Below are positions 43,803 through 55,340 of a stretch of 64,000 bases of DNA, one piece after another (position 1 is the stretch's first letter; each line of letters starts with the position of its first letter). The position numbers and the translations under genes were made by a program. The DNA comes from Erinaceus europaeus (lineage: Eukaryota > Chordata > Mammalia > Eulipotyphla > Erinaceidae): positions 13,299,659 to 13,363,658 of the forward strand of contig NC_080164.1 in NCBI RefSeq assembly GCF_950295315.1. Reading direction: 5' to 3'. The notes beneath the pieces were generated by a model. It was given only the letters and a program-made list of their open reading frames with translations. It was not told the origin of the DNA and made no database searches.

Positions 43803-44018
43803 CGTACTTTTTAATTGTTTATTTACTTTTGACCCAAAGAGAAATTGACAGGAAAGGAAAGGGGAATATGGAGAAGGAGGGGAACAGAGAGACACCTGCA
43901 GCCTTGCTTTACCCCTTGAAAAGCTTCCCCCCTGCAGGTAGGGCCGAGGGCTGGAACCTGGGCCCTTGTGCACTGTGAAGAGTGTGTTCAACTAGGTGTG
44001 CTGCCACTCAGCCCCCCC
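43803..44018 (-). repeat. ERI-type SINE, 'B' head
   Basis: Reversed AAT-rich tail, GA-rich centre 43850-43890, GGCTGGAACCTGGGCCC near 43950 and head ending CTGCCACTCAGCCCC. Confidence 0.85.
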
Positions 44019-44384
44019 TTTCTGTTTCTCTAACATCCAGGAAAGACCCCCTCACAGGCATCCCCCCGGGTAGATGTATGGTGGCCTCCCTCGCTCAATC
44101 CCAGCCTTTCTTGGAAGCTGCTCCAGACAGACGGACAGTCCTGTCCTTTGTATACCTCCCCTGATGAATGCTCTCACCTGGAGGACTGTCCTTCCCTGCA
44201 GCTGGGACACGATGACAAGTCACCCCAGCAGGTGCTGTGGCCACTGGGCCTGGCCAAACTGAAGGAAGAGGCAGGTGAAGCATGACAGTGAGTCTCAGGA
44301 ATCAGCGTGCCATTAAGGCCCACAGATCCAGCCTTAGAGAGACAAGATAAGCAAACCCTGTAGCAGAAATACCCAAGAGTGAAG
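44019..44384. other. Unique sequence, no feature seen
   Basis: No repeat or exon recognised. Confidence 0.4.
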
Positions 44385-44578
44385 CAGGGCGAGGTAGGTA
44401 TCTCATCAAGTAGGGTGCCTACACTGCCATCCCTGCCTGAGGCCCAGGGAAAGCCCTGGCACCACATGGGAAATGTCATGCAACTGAGAAAGCTCCAGTT
44501 CTAGGATCAACCTCCATGAGGGAGGAATTCATTTAATGAGAAAAGAGTGTGCAAACTATGAGCTTATAAGGTCCCAGG

Positions 44579-44626
<48 letters not shown>

Positions 44627-44630
44627 AAAA
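44385..44630 (+). repeat. Degenerate SINE sequence and a (GA)n tract
   Basis: GCGAGGTAGGTATCTCATCA with CCAGGGAAAGCCCTGGCACC (old SINE head), then a (GA)n tract at 44582-44626. Confidence 0.6.
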
Positions 44631-45397
44631 CAGGGTGATTGCCAGTCCTGGGGAGTCCCATAGCAGTTCATAGACTTGGAGGGTTTCCCCATAGTAGAGT
44701 CTGTGGCTGGTGGCTTCTATGAAGCTCTTTGTGGCCCGCTTGGGGTGGGAATGTCACTGAAGTGAAGACGGCAGGTGGAATTGAAGTGCAACCAAGCAAA
44801 AAAGGTGCTGTATAGATATCTCCCCCACCAGAAGTGCCTTGCCCACTTCTAAACAGCCTAAAACTGGGGCCCATTAGCTCAGTAGGCAGGGAGCCTGGCC
44901 CCATGCAAAAACATGGGAAACTCAAAAAGAATTCTTAGTAGTTTCCTCAAACCCTGACCCCAGGGCTATCTTCTATTTCCCATTCTGAATTTTCCACTTC
45001 AGCAGTGTTCTTCTTTGTTTGTTGCAGAAAAGAGAGGGAATTAAGTTTACTGGGCTTTTTACACTTGAAAACCTCAACAGCCAAATGCAGTTTCAGCCTG
45101 CCCCCCCACACCCTTGCCCACCCCCACCTGAAAGGTTTCTGCGGCCACTCAGAGCAAACCAGGCGTGGGACACTGAGGGCAGCTTCCTACATGATGCCCC
45201 AGCTCCCTAAGGACAAAGGGAAGGGAGGATGGGAACTGGGGTTGGGGTGCCTCTCCCAGACCCAGTCCTCTGGGGAGCATGAGGAAGACAGGACTCAATA
45301 CTGGGGTAAGAACACAAATATTCCAATTAATAAGCCACCACAAGGTTCTGAATTTATCAATTTTTCATCTAGGAAATCCCAGGATGTCCAAAATACT
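44631..45397. other. Mostly unique sequence
   Basis: A short SINE-like stretch near 44870-44930 (AGCTCAGTAGGCAGGGAGCC); otherwise nothing recognised. An open frame at 45005-45475 ends in microsatellite and is not a gene. Confidence 0.4.
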
Positions 45398-45608
45398 AGG
45401 GAAATAGATAGATATAGATATAGATATAGATATAGATATAGATATAGATATAGATATAGATATAGATATAGATGATATAGATATAGATATAGATATAGAT
45501 ATAGATATAGGTAGATATATAGATATATAGATATATAGATATATAGATATATAGATATATAGATATATAGATATATAGATATATAGATATATAGATATAT
45601 AGATATAT
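45398..45608. repeat. Compound microsatellite: AGATAT hexamer then ATATAGAT octamer
   Basis: Left part (about 45404-45510) has a 6-bp period with one GATGAT interruption at 45471-45476. From about 45514 the period changes to 8 bp by adding an AT. Both strands encode Tyr/Ile/Arg- or Ser/Ile-rich artefact frames. Confidence 0.95.
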
Positions 45609-45611
45609 CTT

Positions 45612-45800
45612 TGTGGGCCAGATAGTAGGCAGCTCACTGTGCTGGACACATGCCTCACCACAGGCCTCACCATGCTGAAGACCCAGGTTCACACCCTGGT
45701 ACCACGTACGGAAGCTCTGGTGTTGTGCATTCTCTCTCACCATTCCTGTCTATCTCTCAGTTGGTCTGCCTTCATACTGGATTGAAAAACTCAATCTGCT
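45612..45800 (+). repeat. Degenerate tRNA-derived SINE
   Basis: GTGGGCCAGATAGTAGGCAG head, CCAGGTTCACACCCTGG near 45682, CT-containing middle. Confidence 0.6.
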
Positions 45801-45842
45801 CCACACAAAATAACAACTGTAGTGTCAGAATGTTGTTTCTTT

Positions 45843-45960
45843 AAAGATTTGTTTACTGACTTTTATAAGAGAGAGAGAGAGAGAGACCAAAGTACTGCTG
45901 AGCTCTGGCTTATGATGGTGAGCTTGGAGCCTCTAGGGTTCTAGACAAGAAATGATTCTT
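45843..45960 (-). repeat. Old SINE fragment
   Basis: GA tract at 45870-45886, then GCTCTGGCTTATGATGGTGA and GGAGCCTCTAGGG, the reversed older SINE type also seen at 54.2 and 58.3 kb. Confidence 0.6.
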
Positions 45961-45974
45961 CCCTAAATGCAATG

Positions 45975-46115
45975 CTCATTTTAAAGATTTATTGATTTAT
46001 TTGAAAATGCCAAAGGATCATGTTGACAGGCAGAATGACAGAAATCAAACTTGGGACCCCAAGTCCAGCACTGTGCCATCTACTGGGCGGCTGGACCTCA
46101 ATGGCTGGACCCCAT
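45975..46115 (-). repeat. Old SINE fragment
   Basis: 'aaagatttattgatttattt' followed by GAAATCAAACTTGGGACCCC (reversed B-box region near 46041). Adjacent to another old copy on the same strand. Confidence 0.55.
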
Positions 46116-46190
46116 TATCAATAAGCAACAGTAAAGCACAGACCCAGGTGCTGTCCTTTCTGAAAATGCCTTGTAGAATAGAGACCAGAG

Positions 46191-46487
46191 GGGAGTCGGG
46201 AGGTAGCACAGCAGGTTAAGGGCAGGTGGCTCAAAGCACAAGGACCCACGTAAGGATCCCGGTTCGAGCCCCCGGCTCCCCACCTGCAGGGGGGTCACTT
46301 CACAGGCAGTGAAGCAGGTCTGCAGGTGTCTGTCTTTCTCTCCCCCTCTCTGTCTTCCCCTCCTCTCTCCATTTCTCTCTGTCCTATCCAACAATGACAT
46401 CAGTAACAATTATTACTACAACAATAATAAAAAGACAAGGGCAACAAAAGGGAACATAAATAAAATTAAGAAAAAAATTTTTAAAAA
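46191..46487 (+). repeat. ERI-type SINE, 'A' head, well preserved
   Basis: GGGAGTCGGGAGGTAGCACA head, intact B box GGTTCGAGCCC at 46261-46271, CT centre, AAC/AAT tail. Flanks AGAATAGAGACCAGAG and AAAGAACAGAGACAGG suggest a duplication. Confidence 0.93.
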
Positions 46488-46489
46488 AG

Positions 46490-47633
46490 AACAGAGACAG
46501 GCATGAAACATCCACCCCTTCCCTCCCTGGAGCCTCATCCACCAGGTCTGTCTGTCTCTGCAGTTCCCATATGTTGGTCCATCCAGAACTCGAACACCTC
46601 CAGTCTCTTTCTGAGGAAAGGATGGACCATGATGGGCACCTGGGTGCCAGGTTCAAGGCCCCACTTTGCACCCAGGGCAGAGGGAAGGGTCCTCACAGCC
46701 TTGCAGGCCCTCTGCCTAGCTGCTGGGGCACCTTCATTCCTGGTGCACAGTCCCTAGGACAGTGAACTGGGGGGGGGAGGGGCGCGGGAACCAGCACCCC
46801 CAGCGACAATGAGAGAGGAGCAGGCTGAGAGACCAAGAAGCCAAGCGAGACCGTGCAGGAGCTGTGGGGTCTTGGAGCAGGGGTCCGAGTTGAATGGGCA
46901 GAGGTGGGTGAACCCACCCGCTGCTGACAGAGGAAGGAGGGCAGGACCCTGCAGGCCTGTGGAAGGCAGGTTCTGCACAGTGGTGTGAAGGCCCAGTGGT
47001 GTGCGGGGAGCGTGAGCTTGGGAGCCCTGTGTTAGGAGATGGGCGAGGTGGAAGGACCACCAGGACCAAGGAGCCCCTCTGAACACTAATCTGGAAAGCA
47101 GGCTGGCCCAGGCCTGCCCACACACCGTCAGGTGGACACAGAAGGCAGGAGCAGAGGACCCCACACAGGTGGCCACCCCACACCCTAGGCTCAGGGGTGC
47201 CTCTGAGGGCCAAAAGAACTCAGCGGCTGTGGTGGAGCAGGCACACCTGCTGGCCACGTCTGGGGAGCACCCAGGGCTGCCCCAAGGCCCCGCACAGCTG
47301 CCTTGCTCTCCCTCCTCCCAGGGGTCCCCAGCCACTGTCCCCACCCCGCATGGGGTCACCAGGCTCCACCATTCCCCTGTGCCCACCCTGGCTGGCCTCA
47401 GCCATTTAGCCTCCACAGAAGCAGGCGGCGGCAGGGCGCCCGCCCGGCTGGGGAATCGCCGCTTCCTTAATCATGCTTTCAGAGCACTTTGTGATGCAGA
47501 GATGAAAGCCGTCTGAGGAGAGCAAAGTATGGCCATTACAATCTCTATCTTCCTAATTGGGGAAAATGAGGTTATTTCCAAATCCTCTGTGATGTAAGGG
47601 GAAATGGACTCCAGGGGCCAGAACAGGGGCTCC
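46490..47633. other. GC-rich unique region
   Basis: GC-rich, with a G run at 46769-46778 and CpG-containing patches near 47420-47465. Long minus-strand open frames of 159 and 220 codons are explained by few stop codons in GC-rich DNA. I see no initiator context, domain or splice pattern. A short MIR-like stretch may lie at 47530-47590. Confidence 0.45.
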
Positions 47634-48152
47634 CCCACACACACATATACATACACATACACACACATACACACACATACACACACATACACATAGACAC
47701 ACATACACATACACACATACACACACATACACACGCACATATGTACACACATACACATACACACATATGTACACACATACACATACACACGTGCATACAC
47801 ATACACATGTGAACACACATACACACATACACATACACTCGTACACACACACATGCATACACATACACACATACACATACACACATACACATACACACAC
47901 ATACACACACATACACACACATACACATACACACCACACATACACATAGACACACACACACATACACATATATGTACACATACACATACACATACACACG
48001 TGCATACACATACACACACGAACACACATACATATACACACATACACATGTACACACATACACATACACACATACACATACACATGTACACATACACACA
48101 TGCATACACATACACACATACACATACACACATACACATACATATATACATA
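47634..48152. repeat. Large compound (CA)n array with ACACATACAC-type units
   Basis: About 520 bp of ACACATACAC, ACATACACAC and TGTACACAC variants with G/TG interruptions. All three frames on the minus strand stay open for over 220 codons because the repeat has no stop codon; these are artefacts. Confidence 0.97.
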
Positions 48153-48164
48153 CAACCAAGCTGC

Positions 48165-48345
48165 AGCTCCTGGGGGGCTGAGACACAAGAGGGTACCCAG
48201 CCTCCCAGACCCGGGTTCGAGCCCTGCCACTCGGACATGCCCCCATCTGACTGGAGTTACTCTCTGGATGGGGCAGCCCCATCAAACATCAAAGCTGGGC
48301 GCCTTGGTGCCGCATGGAGTCCCCTCCTCGGCACTGAGTAATTGG
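48165..48345 (+). repeat. Degenerate tRNA-derived SINE
   Basis: CCCGGGTTCGAGCCCTGCCA near 48210 is a good B box with a decayed head before it and little tail after it. It directly follows the CA array. Confidence 0.6.
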
Positions 48346-48349
48346 AACA

Positions 48350-48560
48350 AAACGACCCAGGTAGTCTGGCTGTAACATCAAAGCTGCATATAATAACCTC
48401 ACAGATGAATTCAAGAGTGAATACATTCGCAGCCACTGTTCAAGTTTGAAGTGTGCTGCGGATTTTTTTTTCCCTGCCTTGCTTCAGAACTGAGCAAGAA
48501 GAAGGAAAAAAAAAAATCACAGCCATTGCTTTCTTTGTTAGCTTTTGGGGTGTGGTGAAA
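48350..48560. promoter_or_regulatory. Candidate conserved non-coding block
   Basis: Repeat-free AT-rich stretch: GCTGCATATAATAACCTCAC near 48381 and TGAATACATTCGCAGCCACT near 48417. Composition suggests possible constraint. No alignment available. Confidence 0.25.
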
Positions 48561-49510
48561 AGGTGTGGATTATCAGCCCTGAAGTCCTAAGAAGCTCGTC
48601 TTGTAGTGAGGAGGGTGGGGAGATGGAATATAGGGCTGGGGGCAGGGGGGAAGAGAGCAGAAAACACTGAATCGATGTGCACACACAGAGGTGAGGCCTG
48701 GTCCACCCACAAGGTCATGCCACAAGGGGAGTGAGTGAGAGACACCAGCAAGACACCTGGGATGGCCCACCTACCTGGATTCAGAGACTGCCATCCCCTG
48801 GGCCTCCAAGGACAGGCCCCCTGATTTAGTCTGGAGGACAGAAGATCGCAGGAAGGTGTGTGATGATCAGCAGTGAGACACCAAAGACAGGAATCCAGAG
48901 TGGGTTAGCTGAGCTTTGCAGAAGTGAGTCTCAGGGCCGTCCACTGTGGGAAGGACAGTAGGGCGACAAGCGCTTGGCATCACGCACCCTCTAGAACACG
49001 GCGGAGGGCCCAGCTTCTGGCTTGTTCTGCTGGAGTGCTCTCCTCAGTGAGCTTCCCTTTTCTTCACAGGCTCACCAAGCTTCCTGCCTCAACTGTGGGT
49101 CCGAACTTCCTACCTCCTGTACAGGCTCTGCCCCTCTTCTGTAGCAGCTATGCTGCAGGATTACATGTCCAGTTCAGGTACAATTTATCCAGCCTATTTC
49201 CCAGTGGAGAAAAGAAAACAGCTAAGACTAGAACCAATTCCAGTTACTTTCAGTGAGATCAGACTCATATTAGTGGGTGGTAGCTGCACCCTCTTCAGAA
49301 CTCACGGGGTCTTCACATGCATTTGTCACTCTTACACCTGATGCCTTCATACACAGGGAAGCAGCATCTGGAAACCCTGACTTTACAGAAAAGAAAGACA
49401 TAAGCACTGAATGGCCTGGTGGGCTTACAGACTCTACTAGGAACTAAGTCTCAGGCACCCTCACATTTTGTTAGAGCACAAGGCACCCTCACCACAAAGG
49501 CATGAAAATT
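48561..49510. other. Unique sequence, no feature seen
   Basis: No repeat or exon recognised. Confidence 0.4.
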
Positions 49511-49514
49511 CTCT

Positions 49515-49585
49515 CCTCTGCACTGTGAGGGTGGCCTTACTTGGAAGTGAGGTCTTTGTACTTGACCAAGTCAAGGTTAGGGCAG
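49515..49585 (+). repeat. MaLR (MLT1-type) LTR fragment
   Basis: 'gtggccttacttggaagtga' and 'ggtctttgtacttgaccaag' follow the order of the MLT1 LTR middle ('gtgaccttatttggaaatag ggtctttgcagatgtaatc'). Confidence 0.5.
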
Positions 49586-49959
49586 ACCCTTTTACTCCGG
49601 TTCTATAGAAAGTCCTCTCTTAGCAGTATGATAGGTGCTTGCAGAAGTGTGACTCCAAGTGCAGCACAGTTAAACCCATTTTACTGCAGGTTAGCTGTAA
49701 GACAAGAGTTAGGTTCCAGCTGCATATTCCTGGTCACCTAAAACATCATCAAGTGTCTGCATGAAGACTCCCCAAACTGTTCATATTGAACAGTCACTTG
49801 TATTGATTGGTTCATTCATTCATTCATTCATTCATATTCCAGTCTGCTAATTCTCCTTCAGGGTCCAGGGTGGCCAGAGGCTGTCCCTCTCTCTCCATAT
49901 ATATACCTCTCTATCTCTCCATCACTCTATCTCTACCTCTATCTACCTATCTTTGTTTA
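49586..49959. other. Unique sequence with (ATTC)n at 49808-49836
   Basis: ATTC tetranucleotide tract and a CT-rich region follow. No exon. Confidence 0.5.
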
Positions 49960-49997
49960 TTTACAAACAGCCAGAAGCTGAGAGGGAAGAGGGAGAC

Positions 49998-50030
<33 letters not shown>

Positions 50031-50158
50031 TCTGTAGTACTGCTCCACCACTTGCAATTTTCTCCCCCTGCAGGTGGGGACAGAGTACTTGAACCCAGGT
50101 CCTTGTACATGGTAATATGTATGTTCAACCACGTGTGCCGACACCCAATCCCTAGCAT
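49960..50158 (-). repeat. ERI-type SINE 'B' with (CAGA)n expansion
   Basis: Reversed T/A-rich tail, GA-rich centre expanded into (CAGA)n at 49999-50032, then TACTTGAACCCAGGTCC near 50087 and head to about 50155. Confidence 0.82.
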
Positions 50159-50983
50159 GAACGCTTTATATCTCCCTCCCTCCTCCCTATCCCCCCTTCC
50201 CTGGCACAGAGGGAAGTGAGGGACAGGGCCAACCCTGCTCCATGGAAAGGCAGCCAATTTCAGCCCCCTCCCTCCCTGTCCTGGGCCTCCAGGGCAGGCC
50301 TGGCCAGTCTTCTGAGCACATACCCCAGCTCACCCCAGGGAACCCTGTTCTGCCTCATCAAGGTGATGAATTGCTCTTGCCTACAAAGGCTGTTTTTCGA
50401 AGAAGGCACCTATGTTTTCAGCATTTGGTGCTTGGTGACCCCAAAGGGTAGTGCCCTCCTCCATGTTCTTCCCCCAACCCCCTCCACTTGTTCTGAAGAT
50501 CCCCTGCCTTGGAGCCTCTCCGGACTTCCTGATCCCTTCCTGGAAATGCTCGCCAAGCTGCTTCCTTACCTAGCACCCACAATGAGGGTGCGTGGAGTGC
50601 CTGAGACTCCTTCCTGTCCTGTCCCCAGACTTCACCAGGCAATGCTGACACCCTGGGGTATCCTGAGCCCCAAGGGAGGTCCAGGCTGCCAAGGACTCAG
50701 GCAGTGGGAGAGGAGCTGTACAAGCTGGATTGCACTGGTCCTCACCTGACTGACTCAGTCCCTGCAGGGAAGGCTCCCAGCCTCAGGCCAACACCTGGCC
50801 TCAGGCTCCTCTCGCTGAGGTTGTCCTCTGGGCTCTGGCAGACACAAGGAATACAACTGGCTAGTTAGAACCCTGGGGAAAGGGGCCTCCTTGGACATGC
50901 AGTGATCACTCAGGACACAATCATATCAGGGTTTCTACAAAAATCCCAGTCTCATCATGGCTTCGCCCTAGATGTTCACTCGC

Positions 50984-50984
<1 letters not shown>
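50159..50984. other. Unique sequence, no gene seen
   Basis: The plus-strand 177-codon frame (50216-50749) is the longest here but lacks domains, homology I can recognise or splice context. Confidence 0.4.
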
Positions 50985-51034
<50 letters not shown>

Positions 51035-51036
51035 TG
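50985..51036. repeat. (GT)n microsatellite
   Basis: Uninterrupted GT run of about 45 bp followed by related imperfect units. Confidence 0.97.
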
Positions 51037-53255
51037 TGTATGTGTGTGTTTAACTGTTGTCATTTTATCTTCTTTCTCATCTGTTGTGAATATCTTAGCC
51101 ATTTGCATGTGATCATGTGTCATTGTGATCTTCCCTATAAGGGGGTGCTTTTTAAAAAAGCAGTGCCTTATGATAATATCCTATATACAAACAAAGGACT
51201 TTTCTTCCCTACAAACGCATAAATATTTTATGCTTTGCTTGACAGAGACTCCACTACAGCCTCCTCCTCTCTTACAAAACCAGGTCTGGTGTCCTCCTGC
51301 TTTCTGCTCAGTCTGCCCCTGCCCCCCGCACATGAGGTGTCTATCCTCACACACATGGACTACGTGAATGCAAGGTGGGGCAGAGAGTGAGGAAACCCCT
51401 GCACCTGGAGGAGTGCTAGGAGCTTTTCTCAGTGTGTCAAGGGCACTCACAGCCTCTCTGGATCCCCTCTGAAATGTCCAGGACTGTGGAGGGATTAGGG
51501 GAAATTTGACAACCTCTAAGAATGCAGGAAAACAATTAATGACTTGGAAAATAGGGTTCCTTAAAGTAGGTTAGGAACGTGGCATATAGTTTGAACAAGA
51601 GACAAGTGAAGAGACGGGGAGATTTGCAGGAGCCTTTGAGCCCAGCGTGGAATCATCCACATCTAATCTACGTTTTCACTGTTTTCTTATTAAAATGAAG
51701 TGACTGCTCCCTTTCCATCAGCAGCCTTTCCTTGATGTCTACTTAACGGCCCCCATCCCCGTCAGCTTGGTGTCCATCAGCTCAGATGAAACTGGCTTTG
51801 GTCTCAATGCCCCCTCCCCCAAGACTAGAATAAAAGTCAGGGGAGGGGAGCATGGCTAGGTAGCCAGGAACCATCGGCCCACCCACCAGTCGCCCCTGTT
51901 TCTGCCAGGCCCTATAGGGTGGCATCTCCTCATCTGCCCCCTTCACAAACCCTCCAGTCAGACTCAGACACGCAGAAGCATCACCACTCGTTCTGTTCCC
52001 CTGTTGTGCATCACGTCACCCTCCACGGGGCCATTTATGCCAAGAAGCCCACCCCATCCCCCACCGAAGCTCTCGGCCTCCTCACCCCATAGGAGCTCCC
52101 ACCCGTTCTTTTCCTTGGGTCCAGTCTCTAGGCTCCACATGGAGCAACTTGGCCTTGAAGGGCTGCACCAGGGCTGATCCCAGAGCCCTCAGTGGCGAGT
52201 GGAACTTGGTGTGTTCACACGGACATGCTCCAGCCTCACACGCCCACTGTAAGTTTCCTCAGTGAATACAGACTTTTGTGAAGGGTGGTGGCCAATGGTC
52301 CCTTGTGGTGTGGAGAATCAACTCACTTCAACTAGCACTAACTTCTCCAGTTTGAGGCAGATATTCCAGTGTCCCACCCCGACCTGGTAGAGCTGGGGCA
52401 CAGGTTCAGCTCATTTGCTCCTTGATTCTTAAGCTTCTCTGGGAATTACCCTGTGACTCATGTTCCCCTCAGGGGTTGATCACACCAGTGACTGAAGGGA
52501 TGGGGGCCCCTTGCTCAGAACAGCTCTCTGCCTGCTCCTTCTCTCTGAACCTGGCCTGACCCTCCTAGTCCTGACCTCTCCCTCAGGGTCAGACAGACTG
52601 CTGCCTCCTGCACTTCGGCCCTGGCCACGGGGGAGTCCACATAGCCCACACTGGCCTGCATGCTACATCACAAGCCACTGATGTCTAACATGCGCCCAGC
52701 TCAAACCTGCACCATGGGTGCCCCCACTGCTGCTCTGCTCAGGAAGTGGTCGGGGGGACCCTCACACATGTCTCCTGAGGGCACTCCCTCTGGACCTACC
52801 AAGGCTGCAAGGGCAAACTCCACTAAAGGCTACAGATGAGAAGGATGGGGGAAAATGGAAGACAGGTGTCATAAAGAGGATACGAGAAAGTACCAGATGT
52901 TGCATAAAGATGCTGGTCAGATGAGGAGCATGATACAGGAGGCCCTGGATAGGCCGCTCCTGGATTCCTAGCCACTGTGGAGGAAGGCCAAGCCCCTTCT
53001 GCAGGAGAGCCTAGCCTCAGCCCTCTAGGTTACCCCACACACCTCCTTCCTGGGGGCTGCACTCAGCACTTCATTCAACCTAAAATGTTGCTCAGCAGGG
53101 CAACCCTTGATTGACTGGACTCAATCAACCTGGAAGAAACCTGCTGGAGTTTCTAATGAGTCACCCCAGGGCTATGGTACTCATGCTTCATGGGGGATTT
53201 GGTGTCTCATGGAAGTATTGTGGTACCTCACCTTGAGAGACTCTCAGACACACAG
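51037..53255. other. Unique sequence, no feature seen
   Basis: About 2.2 kb without a recognised interspersed repeat, RNA gene or exon. It is the longest plain stretch in the window. Confidence 0.45.
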
Positions 53256-53257
53256 AC

Positions 53258-53290
53258 AGATACACACACACACACACACACACACAGACA
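53258..53290. repeat. (CA)n microsatellite
   Basis: Short CA run within unique DNA. Confidence 0.95.
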
Positions 53291-53899
53291 TGCTCACACC
53301 ACTTCATACATTCTGTCCCCAAGAATGTCTAGTTGTCAGATATCAGCGACAGCAGAATCTAAATCCATAGTCAGAAGAGAAAAGTATTCTTGGAGGCCAC
53401 ATAAAGGACCGTTAATTTTGTTCTCACCACTGTGAAAATACCCCTGTATACTATTGTGCAAAATAGCTACAGGCCTTCTCTCCTGCTTCCAAACCAAACG
53501 CAGGGGCCCACCAATGTGGATAGGACTCCCTGAACCAAACCATGTGCCCCAGGTGTTGGGGTGGGGAGAGGGGCATGCTCGTGTACCCAAAGACCCTGAG
53601 GACAGGGGTTCATCAGGCCCGGCTTGTGTGGCACAATCTCTCAGAGGTCTGTGTGTGGATGGCAGTCAGACGAGATGCCTTGGATGGAGCGAGGGGCCAG
53701 GCATGGGTGTGAGTCACTCTTACTGGGAGCTCTGAAAGGAAAGTTCTCCTTGTCTCTCAATAGAAAGTCTCCAACCAAGAAGACTAACTTTTTACAAGGT
53801 CAACTCCTCCGTGGCTCGAGTAACTGTCCATATATATGGTAAGAAGAAGAAGAGAAGTACAGTTGAGCTAGCATGGGTTACGCCATGTCCTCTCCAGAT
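53291..53899. other. Unique sequence, no feature seen
   Basis: No repeat or exon recognised. Confidence 0.4.
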
Positions 53900-54230
53900 T
53901 TAGATGCTGAATTTATCATCCCAAGTACCTCGGGAGAGTGACTGGGAAGACAAGGCTTTCAGAGGGTGATTGAGATAAAAGTGAAGTTAACAGGATGGGT
54001 CCCCATCCACTGTGACTGGTGACCTCAGAGGAAGTGGAAACTTGGAAAACTTGGACTCAGATATTCACAGACAGACCTATGATCACAACTCTTATGTGCA
54101 AGCCAAGGAAGGAGTTCTCAGAGGACTCCACACCTATGGAGCCCTGGATCTTGGCCTTGGAGCCTCCAGAACTATCAGAAAATACATGCCTGTAGTTTAA
54201 GCCATCCAGCCTATGGAACTTCTAAAAAAA
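53900..54230 (+). mobile_element. MLT1-type MaLR LTR (ancient ERVL-related)
   Basis: 'gtgattgagataaaagtgaa', 'gtccccatccactgtgactg', 'gtgacctcagaggaagtgga', 'cttatgtgcaagccaaggaa' and 'tggagcctccagaactatca' occur in the order of MLT1 LTR landmarks, ending 'tttaagccatccagcctatg'. A solo LTR from an old mammalian retroelement, with no coding part. Confidence 0.7.
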
Positions 54231-54234
54231 AATA

Positions 54235-54388
54235 AAAGATGCATTTATTATGAGAGAGAGAGAGAAGAGGGACAAGGGGCTATTCAGATCTGGCATATTG
54301 TGGTACCAGGGACTGAACCTGCGGCCTCTGGAGCCCAGGCCCTAACAGGGCAAGCTTTCTCCCCTATCTCCTGATATAATTTTAGACC
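54235..54388 (-). repeat. Old SINE fragment
   Basis: GA tract 54253-54270, 'tattcagatctggcatattg' and GGACTGAACCTGCGGCCTCTG near 54310 (reversed B-box region); the older SINE type. Confidence 0.6.
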
Positions 54389-54521
54389 CAGTTTAGCAAA
54401 ATTGCCCAAGTCACCTGTTTCAAGGAACAAACTAGTTGTCAGAGCTTGAGGCCCCAAGAATACTCACAATGAGTTTTGATGAATAAAATCCAAGCCTAGG
54501 TCCTCACTTCAGGAAGTTGTG

Positions 54522-54598
54522 AAGATGTTTCTCTCTCCTCTCTCTCTCTTTCTCCCTCTCCCTCGCTCCCTCTCTCCCTCTCTCTCTCTCCCTCTCCA
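54522..54598. repeat. CT-rich low-complexity tract
   Basis: CTCT-rich with CTCC/TCCC interruptions; no SINE head adjoins it. Confidence 0.85.
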
Positions 54599-54599
54599 T

Positions 54600-54955
54600 A
54601 ACTGAGAATACAGAGATAATTTTCCCCCTGTAGAGAGCATATTAGTTGGAGTTACACTGGAGGCACAATACAGCCCCTGTGTTTCTAAGAGTCCCCAGGT
54701 CACTTACCTCCCCAGGGGCCTAAGAACACTAACTCTGTCCCCAAAGGGCCTTCTGGTTCCCTCAGAGAACCTGGCCCTTCTCGACCTTTATCTGAGGGAG
54801 GACTTCATTCCCTGCCTGTGGGAGCCGCCTCTCTCACTCTTCAGTGCTCCGTTCCCATTCAGAGTGGATTCTGAAGCTCCCTGTGTGGGGTGTGAAATGC
54901 ATGAATGCTCTCAAAGGAGCATCTTTATCCAGGAGCCTGAAACTGTGACAGAGAG
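54600..54955. other. Unique sequence, no feature seen
   Basis: No repeat or exon recognised. Confidence 0.4.
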
Positions 54956-54959
54956 GGCA

Positions 54960-55340
54960 TCTTCACCTGTGAATTAGCTTGATTTTTCCAGCTGCCGCTG
55001 AGGCTGGCTTGCCTGTCAGAAGACCCATCTCTATACAAATGGCGTCTGAGAGCCAATGCAAGGCTCTCCAGCTAATGGCGGGCGTCTTTTTTTCTGGCCA
55101 GGAAAGGAGCTCTTTGAGCAGACAACTTGAAAGATGCCCTTCCAAAGGACGGAGATGTCAGTATAAATGCCCAAATGAACCTTTATTAGAATGATTAAAA
55201 AAAAAAGACTACTTTAAATGTAATTGGACCGTTTTTCATGCTTAAACACACTGTTAAAATCATGTTAATAGCTGAATTAGGAGCCCAGTTAAAAGGCAAA
55301 TGTTTTATCTGCAGGCTCCATTTCATAGCCTGGTAAGATG
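54960..55340. promoter_or_regulatory. Candidate conserved non-coding element (best in window)
   Basis: About 380 bp of repeat-free sequence with homeodomain-like cores (GAATTAGCTTGATTTTTCC near 54971, CATGTTAATAGCTGAATTAG near 55261) and AATGTAATTGG near 55217. The mix of AT cores and moderate GC, with no decayed repeat, is what conserved developmental enhancers often look like. Function is inference. Confidence 0.38.

Noticed and set aside
45398..45608. CRISPR-like regular repeats
   Set aside because: Units are contiguous microsatellite repeats with no unique spacers, in a mammalian genome.
46754..47416. 220-codon and 159-codon minus-strand frames in GC-rich DNA
   Set aside because: GC-rich sequence has few stop codons; peptides are low-information (Pro/Ser/Leu/Cys-rich) with no recognisable domain or splice sites.
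47471..48285. Three overlapping minus-strand frames of 225-255 codons
   Set aside because: They are translations of the CA/TA microsatellite (Cys/Val/Tyr/Met repeats) in all three frames.
50216..50749. 177-codon plus-strand frame
   Set aside because: No recognisable domain; unique non-conserved-looking sequence; likely chance.
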